Origin: Sphingomonas sp. LT1P40
GTDB lineage: Bacteria > Pseudomonadota > Alphaproteobacteria > Sphingomonadales > Sphingomonadaceae
Reading direction: 5' to 3'
Assembly (NCBI RefSeq): GCF_036663835.1
Contig: NZ_JAXOJT010000001.1
Span: forward strand, 806,001 to 870,000
Length of the DNA: 64,000 nucleotides
Below the pieces are notes generated by a model. That model did not search any database, was not told the origin of the DNA, and saw only the letters and a program-made list of their open reading frames with translations. Shown here one piece after another: positions 27,137 through 33,895 of the stretch. The stretch's first letter is position 1. Each line of letters starts with the position of its first letter. The position numbers and the translations under genes are program-made.

Positions 27137-27258
27137 ATCCTCCCCCGCCAGGGGGAGGTGGCAGGCGTAGCCTGACGGAGGGGGAGGAGCCCCCAACGCT
27201 CGTTCTGGAATCCTCCCCCTCCGGCGCTCCGCGCCACCTCCCCCTGGCGGGGGAGGAT
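27137..27258. repeat. 122-nt palindromic element, family A
   Basis: Perfect 25-nt terminal inverted repeats (27137-27161 and 27234-27258, ATCCTCCCCCGCCAGGGGGA at the left end) enclose inner arms around CAACGCTCGTTCTGG (27194-27208). A second copy with the same centre lies at 52681-52799. It separates xrtA from the amidotransferase gene and could act as a transcript-processing or terminating hairpin. No coding content. Confidence 0.85.
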
Positions 27259-27303
27259 TGGTAACCGTTGCTGTTCATTCGCGCACTATTTAGGAGGCAA
27301 GTC

Positions 27304-29193
27304 ATGTGTGGAATTGCTGGCCTCTATTACCCCGCCATCGCCAAGCCGGTGGAGCCGCAGCGCATTCGCATGATGACCGATGCGCTGGTGCATCGCGGGC
27401 CGGACGGGGCTGGGGTGTGGACGGCACCGGGCGTGGGGCTGGGGCATCGGCGGTTGTCGATCATCGATCTGGCCGGCGGCGCGCAGCCGATGGCGACGCC
27501 TGAAGGCGATGTGGTCGTCAGCTACAATGGCGAAATCTATAATTTTCAGGAAGTCCGCGCCGAGCTGGAGGCGAAGGGGGCGCGGTTCGTCAGCAACAGC
27601 GATACCGAGGTGATCCTGCATGGCTGGCGCGCGTGGGGGCTGGGCGTGCTGGACAAGATCAACGGCATGTTTGCGATCGCGCTGTACGATGTGCGGAAAC
27701 GGTCGTTGCTGCTGGCACGCGACCGGCTGGGCGTGAAGCCGCTCCATTATGCCGAATTGTCGGACGGGGCGGTGGCGTTTGCGTCGGAGATCAAGGGGTT
27801 GCTGGCGCATCCGCTGTTCCGGCGGAAGCCCGATTTGTGCGCAATCGAGGATTTTCTGGGGTTGGGTTATGTGCCCGACGATGCGAGCGTGCTGGCGGGG
27901 GTGAAGAAGCTGCCCGCCGGGCATTATCTGTTGCTGGAGCGGGGGAAGCCAATTCCGGCACCGGTCGAGTGGTGGAATGTCGATTTCTCGAAGCGGGCGG
28001 CGGGCAAGGAACGCGATCTGGAGGCCGAGCTGGTCGAGCATCTGCGCGTCGCGGTGCGGTCGCGGATGATTGCGGATGTGCCGTTGGGGGCGTTCCTGTC
28101 CGGGGGCGTGGATTCGAGTGCGGTGGTTGCGCTGATGGCGGAGGCGAGCCGCAATGCGGTGAAGACCTGCACCATCGGGTTTGACGAGGCGGGGTATGAC
28201 GAGACATCCTATGCGTCGCTGATCGCCGAGCGGTTTCGCACCGAGCATCGTGTGAAGACGGTGGCGGCGGATGATTTCGCGCTGATCGACACGCTGGTGC
28301 ATCATTTCGACGAGCCGTTCGCGGATGCGTCGGCGCTGGCGACGTACCGGGTGTGCGAGCTGGCGCGGGAGACGGTGACGGTGGCGCTGTCGGGCGATGG
28401 CGCGGACGAGGCGCTGGCGGGGTATCGGCGGTACAAGTTTCATGCCGCTGAGGAGCGGGTGCGCGGATTGCTGCCGGGGGCGGTGCGCGGGCTGTTCGGG
28501 GCGCTGGGGCGGGTCTATCCCAAGGCGGACTGGGCACCGCGACCGTTGCGCGCGAAGACGACGCTGCTGGCGCTGGCCGAGGATGGCGGTGCGGCCTATG
28601 CCAAGGCGGTGGGGGTGACGACGCCGGGGGTGCGTGCAGGACTGTACACCGATGCGGCGCGGGCGGCGCTGGGCGGGCATGTGGCGGAGGCGCGCTATGT
28701 CGAGACGATGCGGACGGCCCCGGCGCGGGACGGGCTGGACCGGGCGCAGTATGCGGATTTCAAGCATTGGCTGCCCGGCGATATCCTGACCAAGATGGAC
28801 CGCACCAGCATGGCCGTGAGCCTGGAGGCGCGGGAGCCGTTGCTGGATTACCGGTTCGTCGAGTTCGCCGCGACGCTGCCCACGTCGATGCGGATCAGGG
28901 GCGGGCAGGGCAAGTGGCTGATGAAGAAGGCGCTGGAGCCGTATCTGCCGAAGGAGGTGTTGTACCGCCGGAAGATGGGGTTCGTGACGCCGGTGTCGGC
29001 GTGGTTCCGTAAAGGTTTGGCGGACGAGGCAGCGGGGCTGGCGCGTTCACGCGTGCTGGCGGGGAGCGGGTGGTTTGAGCCGAAAGCGATCGCGCGGCTG
29101 GCGGAGGAGCATCGCAGCGGGCGGGCGGAACATGGGCGGACGTTGTGGCAGCTGATGATGCTGGAGCGGAGTTTGGGGCGGTTGTTTGGGTGA
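27304..29193 (+). CDS. XrtA-system amidotransferase (asparagine synthase-like)
   Basis: A class II glutamine amidotransferase/asparagine synthetase of 629 residues, the type that closes XrtA loci. Cys2 (MCGIAGLYY) is the glutaminase nucleophile, with HRGPDGAGVW and SYNGEIYNF in the same domain. The synthetase PP-loop is FLSGGVDSSAVVALM, with ALSGDGADEALAGYRRY further on. AGGAGG lies 8 nt before the ATG at 27304. The probable role is amidating a sugar acid or amino-acid substituent of the polysaccharide. The repeat upstream may give it separate expression. Confidence 0.93.
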   Translation: MCGIAGLYYPAIAKPVEPQRIRMMTDALVHRGPDGAGVWTAPGVGLGHRRLSIIDLAGGAQPMATPEGDVVVSYNGEIYNFQEVRAELEAKGARFVSNSDTEVILHGWRAWGLGVLDKINGMFAIALYDVRKRSLLLARDRLGVKPLHYAELSDGAVAFASEIKGLLAHPLFRRKPDLCAIEDFLGLGYVPDDASVLAGVKKLPAGHYLLLERGKPIPAPVEWWNVDFSKRAAGKERDLEAELVEHLRVAVRSRMIADVPLGAFLSGGVDSSAVVALMAEASRNAVKTCTIGFDEAGYDETSYASLIAERFRTEHRVKTVAADDFALIDTLVHHFDEPFADASALATYRVCELARETVTVALSGDGADEALAGYRRYKFHAAEERVRGLLPGAVRGLFGALGRVYPKADWAPRPLRAKTTLLALAEDGGAAYAKAVGVTTPGVRAGLYTDAARAALGGHVAEARYVETMRTAPARDGLDRAQYADFKHWLPGDILTKMDRTSMAVSLEAREPLLDYRFVEFAATLPTSMRIRGGQGKWLMKKALEPYLPKEVLYRRKMGFVTPVSAWFRKGLADEAAGLARSRVLAGSGWFEPKAIARLAEEHRSGRAEHGRTLWQLMMLERSLGRLFG

Positions 29194-29230
29194 GGGTACT
29201 GATCAGTGAAAGCCGACGCTTGACTGCCAT

Positions 29231-29494
29231 TTACGGCTTATTCGGCACATGTTCTCTTGCATCGAGCACATTGCGCAGATCGGTGTAAGCCGAACGCCAT
29301 GCCGGATCAGCCTTAAACAAGATGAGGTTCTTGGCCGAGGCAATCTCCTCGTCCGACAAATCGCTCCAATCGCGGCTTTCTTCGCACCACCGCAGGCGCT
29401 TCAAGCGAGCTAGCAGCGCACCCGTCGGCATTGCTTCGAGTTGCTCGCGATCGACCGGCTGCAACGCGCGCTTTAGCCCATGTCCCTTTTTCAT
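29231..29494 (-). CDS. Hypothetical 87-residue protein
   Basis: A small hydrophilic, mostly helical protein of unknown function. It has LEAMPTGALLARLKRLRWCEESRDWSDL-type amphipathic segments (residues 19-47) followed by EEIASAKNLILFKADPAW. A single Cys is present. No strong ribosome binding site is seen upstream. The residue pattern (charged, no low complexity) favours a real gene, but it could be spurious. It lies between the amidotransferase and a perfect inverted repeat. Confidence 0.5.
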   Translation of the reverse strand: MKKGHGLKRALQPVDREQLEAMPTGALLARLKRLRWCEESRDWSDLSDEEIASAKNLILFKADPAWRSAYTDLRNVLDAREHVPNKP

Positions 29495-29555
29495 AGCGGT
29501 AGGATAGTTCCGAGATGACCGTCCGCAAGTGATTGTCGGCGGGCCTCAAATTTAC

Positions 29556-29648
29556 CCGTCATGCTGAACTTGTTTCAGCATCCACCCATCCTCATGCGAC
29601 GTCGCCGCTTGTGGTGCGGTGGATGCTGAAACAAGTTCAGCATGACGG
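29556..29648. repeat. Inverted repeat with perfect 31-nt arms, family B
   Basis: CCGTCATGCTGAACTTGTTT (first 20 of 31 nt, 29556-29586) is perfectly complementary to 29618-29648. The 31-nt loop reads mostly as unrelated sequence. It lies between two minus-strand genes, immediately downstream of the MAPEG gene, and could form a long stem in RNA. No ORF is present. Confidence 0.85.
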
Positions 29649-29679
29649 TAGTGGGAGGGCGGCGGGGGGCAGCATCGCC

Positions 29680-30120
29680 TCAGTGAAACCCCACGCCCCA
29701 ATACGCCATTGCCGCATGTACCGTCAGCATCATCAGCGCGATCGTTGCCAGCACGAATGCCGCGAAGCGGACGATGACGCGGTTGGTGGTGACCTGGATC
29801 AGGCTGTGGGCGATGCGCAGGACGACATAGGCCCAGGCGATGGTGGCGTTGAGATTGTCGCCCTGCTCCATCAGCGCGAGGACGATGCAGATGGCGTAGA
29901 ACAGCACCGGTTGTTCGAGCAGATGGTTATAGTTGTCGGCGGGCCATTGCAGGCGTGGCTCGATCTTGGCGCGCAGGTCTGCGCCGACGCCGCCGCGTAA
30001 GGACATCGTGTCGATCTTCGCGGCCTTCATGCCGGGGATGCGGGTGGCGTACATCCACACCCACATGACGAGCGTCCAGCCGATGAGGGCGATGACCGGG
30101 CCGAAGACGGCGGGTTGCAT
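29680..30120 (-). CDS. MAPEG family membrane protein
   Basis: A 146-residue, four-helix membrane protein of the MAPEG (eicosanoid and glutathione metabolism) family. Helix 1 is VFGPVIALIGWTLVMWVWMY. The family signature region includes DNYNHLLEQPVLFYAICIVL, and YVVLRIAHSLIQVTTNRVIVR follows. The start at 30120 has GGGGAGGAA upstream; the longer frame reads through a repeat. Bacterial MAPEG proteins often have glutathione transferase or peroxidase activity, but the substrate here is unknown. Confidence 0.88.
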   Translation of the reverse strand: MQPAVFGPVIALIGWTLVMWVWMYATRIPGMKAAKIDTMSLRGGVGADLRAKIEPRLQWPADNYNHLLEQPVLFYAICIVLALMEQGDNLNATIAWAYVVLRIAHSLIQVTTNRVIVRFAAFVLATIALMMLTVHAAMAYWGVGFH

Positions 30121-30190
30121 ATGTGGTTTCCTCCCCTGTTTGGGGGAGGGTGGCGGAATTGTTTCGGGGGTGCAACTTAGGCTCGCTTCA

Positions 30191-30323
30191 TTCCTCCCCC
30201 GGAGGGGGAGGGGGACCAGCGAAGCTGGTGGAGGGGTAACTCTCCGCAAGCGAACCGGTAGCTTTTGGAGAGCTACCCCTCCGTCATCGCTGCGCGACGC
30301 CACCTCCCCCTCCGGGGGAGGAA
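30191..30323. repeat. 133-nt palindromic element related to family A
   Basis: Perfect 20-nt terminal arms, TTCCTCCCCCGGAGGGGGAG (30191-30210) and its complement (30304-30323), enclose a second imperfect inverted repeat built on GTTACCCCT/AGCTACCCC-like segments. It lies between the esterase and MAPEG genes. The C-rich arm sequence resembles the 27137 and 52681 copies, but the centre is different, so it is a related subfamily. Confidence 0.8.
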
Positions 30324-30326
30324 TGG

Positions 30327-31310
30327 TTACTTCGCGTGCAGCGCCGTCCATGCGGCGAACCAGTCCATCCATTTGGCTCCGGGATTGTCGGCGGGGAGGA
30401 ACCGCGCGCCGAAGCCGTGGCCGCCGCGTTCCAGCAAATGCGCTTCGACTGGCACCTTGAAGCGGCGGGCGGCCTCGATCGCGGCGATGCTTTGGGTGAC
30501 GGGGACGGTGTTGTCGTCCATCGCGTGGAGGATGAAGAGCGGCGGCATTCCGGCGCGCATCCGTGACAGCGCGTCGTGGCGGGCGCTGGCGGCGGGGGTG
30601 GGGTTTTCGCCGAGGAGGTTGGCGGACGAGCGGCTGTTGAGGCCTGCCGTGCGGAAGCTGACGACGGGGTAGATCAGGCCGGAGAAAGCGGGGCGGGCGG
30701 AGAGGCGGTCGGCGGTGCCGATCGGGTCGTACACCATATCGTCATGGCCAACGGTGAGGATCGCGCCGAGATGGCCGCCGGCGGAGAAGCCGCAGATTCC
30801 GAGCTTTTCCGGCACGATGCCGAAGCGGCGGGCGTTGGCGCGGATCAGGCGCATGGCACGCTGCGCATCCTGAAGCGGCACATCGGCGCGGTTGGCCCAG
30901 CCTTCGCCGGGCAAGCGATAGGCGAGGACGAAGACGGTGATGCCGTGCGGGGTGAGTGAGCGGGCGACGTTGATGCCTTCATTCTCGAGGCTGACGAAAC
31001 CATAGCCGCCGCCGGGGATCGCCAGCACCGCGCGACCATTGGGGCGGGCGGGGCGATAGACGCCGATATGCGGGCGGGCGATGCCACGCTCCCAGCGTTC
31101 GGGGCGACTGGCGGGGCCGTTCATCGACGGCGCGGTGGCGGGCAGGCGCGGCGGTGCGCCGGGGGGCAGGCCGGGCCATAGCATGAAATGTTCGCGCGGG
31201 GGCCAGGTGGTGAGCGGTGCGGTTGGTTGAGTCTGGGCGCGGGCGACGCCGGGAAGGGCGAGGGTTGCGCCGGCGGCGATGAGCGTGCGGCGGTCGAGGG
31301 TCGTCGTCAT
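30327..31310 (-). CDS. Exported alpha/beta hydrolase (acetylxylan esterase-like)
   Basis: A BD-FAE/esterase-lipase family protein of 327 residues. The N-terminus has a twin-arginine pair in a signal-like segment (DRRTLIAAGATLALPGVARA), suggesting Tat export. The oxyanion motif is AIPGGGYGFVSLENEG, the nucleophile elbow GFSAGGHLGA, and the late Asp and His are in HAMDDNTVP and ERGGHGFG. Likely substrates are acylated sugars or polysaccharides. It is monocistronic and divergent from the polyamine genes. Confidence 0.88.
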   Translation of the reverse strand: MTTTLDRRTLIAAGATLALPGVARAQTQPTAPLTTWPPREHFMLWPGLPPGAPPRLPATAPSMNGPASRPERWERGIARPHIGVYRPARPNGRAVLAIPGGGYGFVSLENEGINVARSLTPHGITVFVLAYRLPGEGWANRADVPLQDAQRAMRLIRANARRFGIVPEKLGICGFSAGGHLGAILTVGHDDMVYDPIGTADRLSARPAFSGLIYPVVSFRTAGLNSRSSANLLGENPTPAASARHDALSRMRAGMPPLFILHAMDDNTVPVTQSIAAIEAARRFKVPVEAHLLERGGHGFGARFLPADNPGAKWMDWFAAWTALHAK

Positions 31311-31400
31311 GTCATCTGACTAGCGGATAGCATCGGGCTTTGCATCCCGGACACGCCTCCCATATGGGGGCGCATCCGTTATTTTCAGGAAGGATAAGGC

Positions 31401-32606
31401 GTGAAGGACGTTCTCGTAATCGGCGCAGGCGGCGTTTCATCGGTCGCGGTGCACAAGATGGCGAAGAACCCCGATTTGTTCGGGAAGATCACGCTGGCGA
31501 GCCGCCGCCGCTTCAAATGCGATGCGATCGCCGAGTCGGTGAAGGCGCGGTTTGGCGTGACGATCGATGTGGCGGAAGTGGATGCGGACGATGTGCCGGC
31601 GACCAGCGCGCTGATCGAGCGGGTGAAGCCGAACCTGCTGGTCAATCTGGCGCTGCCCTATCAGGACCTCAACCTGATGGACGCGTGCCTGAATACCGGC
31701 ACCGATTATCTGGACACCGCCAATTACGAGCCGCGCGACGAGGCGCGATTCCATTATGGGTGGCAGTGGGATTATCAGGATCGCTTCAAGGACGCCGGGC
31801 TGATGGCGCTGCTGGGGTCGGGCTTCGATCCGGGTGTGACGTCGGTGTTTGCGATGTACATCAAGAAGCATCTGCTCGACACGATCCGCACGCTGGACAT
31901 TCTGGACTGCAACGGCGGCGATCACGGCCAGCATTTCGCGACCAACTTCAACCCCGAGATCAACATCCGCGAGATCACTGCGCCCGCGCGACATTGGGAG
32001 AATGGCGACTGGGTCGAGACGCCTGCGCTGTCGTCGCGTCAGGTGTTCGAGTTCGATCAGGTCGGCGCGAAGAACATGTATCTGATGTACCATGAAGAGC
32101 TGGAGAGCCTGGTCAAGTTCCTGCCCGAGCTTCAGCGTGCGCGCTTCTGGATGACGTTTGGCGAGCAGTATCTGACGCATCTGCGCGTGTTGCAGAATGT
32201 CGGGCTGACCTCGATCGAGCCGATCATGTACGAAGGGCGCGAGATCGTGCCGTTGCAGTTCCTGAAGGCCGTGCTGCCCGAGCCATCGACGCTGGGCACG
32301 ACGACCAAGGGCAAGACCAACATCGGCGACATCGCGACGGGTGAGAAGGACGGGGAAGAAAAGACCTTCTACGTCTATAACATCTGCGATCACGAGGATG
32401 CGTTCGAGGAAACCGGCAATCAGGCCGTGAGCTATACCACGGGCGTGCCAGCGATGATCGGGGCAGCGTTGATGCTGAACGGCCAGTGGCGCGGTGAGGG
32501 TGTTTTCAATATCGAGCAGTTCGATCCCGATCCGTTCATGGACATGCTGAACCAGCACGGGTTGCCGTGGCAGGTGCATGAGCTGGATGGGCCGTTGAAG
32601 TTTTAA
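31401..32606 (+). CDS. Carboxynorspermidine/carboxyspermidine synthase (saccharopine dehydrogenase family)
   Basis: An NAD(P)H-dependent enzyme joining aspartate semialdehyde to a diamine to form carboxy(nor)spermidine. The 401-residue protein starts MKDVLVIGAGGVSSVAVHKM (Rossmann motif) and carries NLALPYQDLNLMDACLNTGT, GSGFDPGVTSVFAMY and DCNGGDHGQHFATNF. The start is GTG at 31401 after AGGAAGGATAA. The next gene encodes the matching decarboxylase, so the pair makes spermidine or norspermidine without S-adenosylmethionine decarboxylase. The two genes are separated by a perfect inverted repeat. Confidence 0.93.
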   Translation: MKDVLVIGAGGVSSVAVHKMAKNPDLFGKITLASRRRFKCDAIAESVKARFGVTIDVAEVDADDVPATSALIERVKPNLLVNLALPYQDLNLMDACLNTGTDYLDTANYEPRDEARFHYGWQWDYQDRFKDAGLMALLGSGFDPGVTSVFAMYIKKHLLDTIRTLDILDCNGGDHGQHFATNFNPEINIREITAPARHWENGDWVETPALSSRQVFEFDQVGAKNMYLMYHEELESLVKFLPELQRARFWMTFGEQYLTHLRVLQNVGLTSIEPIMYEGREIVPLQFLKAVLPEPSTLGTTTKGKTNIGDIATGEKDGEEKTFYVYNICDHEDAFEETGNQAVSYTTGVPAMIGAALMLNGQWRGEGVFNIEQFDPDPFMDMLNQHGLPWQVHELDGPLKF

Positions 32607-32611
32607 CTCGT

Positions 32612-32693
32612 CGTCACCCCAGCGAAAGCTGGGGTCTCGCGCCACGAGCCGTGCGCCAAGAGTAGGGAGGCCCCAGCTTTCGCTGGGGTGACG
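32612..32693. repeat. Inverted repeat with perfect 23-nt arms between polyamine genes
   Basis: The arm at 32612-32634 (CGTCACCCCAGCGAAAGCTG and 3 more nt) is perfectly complementary to 32671-32693, with a 36-nt loop. It starts 5 nt after the synthase stop and ends 5 nt before the first possible decarboxylase start. It could attenuate or process the polyamine mRNA. Confidence 0.85.
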
Positions 32694-32698
32694 GGGTT

Positions 32699-33895
32699 AT
32701 GGAAACTCGCGCTGAACCGCCTGTAATGTCCACCAAGGCTGGCGATCCCGGTGCATTCGCCGGGTTCGACCTGTCGCGTGTGCCGTCGCCTTGCTTCGTT
32801 GTGGATTCAGCGGCGGTCGAACGGAATCTCCAGACCATCGCTGACGTACGCGACCGGGCGGGGGTGAAGATCCTGCTCGCGCTCAAGGCGTTTTCGATGT
32901 GGTCGCTGGGCGATCTGGTCGGGCGATATCTGGACGGGGTGGCGACGTCGGGGCTGTATGAGGCGAAGCTGGCGGCGGACCATTATCATGGCGAGATCGC
33001 GACCTATTGCTCGGGGTACAAGGCCGCGGACATGGCGGAGATCTGCCGGATTTCGGATCATGTGATCTTCAACACGCCGTCGCAGCATGCGGCGATGAAG
33101 GGCGAGCTGGCGGCGGCGCGGGCGCGGGGTGAGGTGTTCGACGTGGGGCTGCGGCTCAATCCGATGCATTCGGAGGGCGAGGTCCAGAAATACGACCCGG
33201 CGCAACCGCATTCGCGGCTGGGGTTCCCGGCGGATCAGTTGCTGCCCGAGCATCTGGAGGGGGTGGACGGCATCCATGTGCATTCGCTGTGTGAGCAGGA
33301 TTTTCCGCCGCTGCGGCGGACGTGGGAGGCGCTGCGGCCGCGGATCGCGCCATATTTCGGGCAGCTGAAATGGCTGAATTTCGGCGGCGGGCATCATATC
33401 ACGCGGGCGGATTACCAGCGTGACGATCTGGTGGCGTTTTTGAAGGAATTGCGCGCCGAAACCGGGTTGGAAGTCGCGCTGGAGCCGGGGGAGGCGATTG
33501 CGCTGGATACCGGCATTCTGGTGGGGGAGTTCGTCGACCTGTTCGATAACGGCATGCCGATCGGGGTGGTGGATATTTCGGCGACTTGTCACATGCCCGA
33601 TGTGATCGAGGCACCCTATCGCCCGGCGATGCTGGACGAAGGGGGCGACGTGCTGGTGCGGCTGGGCGGGCCGTCATGCCTGGCGGGCGATATCCTGGGT
33701 GATTACCGTTTCGTGACGCCGCCGGTGCCGGGACAGCGCTTCGCGTTTCTGGATCAGGCGCATTATTCGATGGTCAAGACGACCACGTTCAATGGTGTGC
33801 CGCTGCCAGCAATTGCATTGTGGGACAGCCGCGACGACAGCCTGCGCGTGGTGAAAAGCTTCGGTTACGAGGATTTCGCGGGACGGCTTTCCTGA
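32699..33895 (+). CDS. nspC: Carboxynorspermidine decarboxylase
   Basis: A fold-III PLP decarboxylase that removes the carboxyl group from carboxy(nor)spermidine. The 398-residue product has the PLP lysine Lys63 (LALKAFSMWS), HVHSLCEQDF, the glycine loop NFGGGHHITRADY, and GEAIALDTGILVGE. Both ATG 32699 and ATG 32726 are possible starts and neither has a strong ribosome binding site. The 3' end overlaps the convergent 648-residue gene by 31 nt. It works with the upstream synthase. Confidence 0.93.
   Translation: METRAEPPVMSTKAGDPGAFAGFDLSRVPSPCFVVDSAAVERNLQTIADVRDRAGVKILLALKAFSMWSLGDLVGRYLDGVATSGLYEAKLAADHYHGEIATYCSGYKAADMAEICRISDHVIFNTPSQHAAMKGELAAARARGEVFDVGLRLNPMHSEGEVQKYDPAQPHSRLGFPADQLLPEHLEGVDGIHVHSLCEQDFPPLRRTWEALRPRIAPYFGQLKWLNFGGGHHITRADYQRDDLVAFLKELRAETGLEVALEPGEAIALDTGILVGEFVDLFDNGMPIGVVDISATCHMPDVIEAPYRPAMLDEGGDVLVRLGGPSCLAGDILGDYRFVTPPVPGQRFAFLDQAHYSMVKTTTFNGVPLPAIALWDSRDDSLRVVKSFGYEDFAGRLS

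Noticed and set aside
27137..27258. Family A element as a miniature transposon
   Set aside because: No flanking target duplication of clear length could be seen and no related transposase is in the window.
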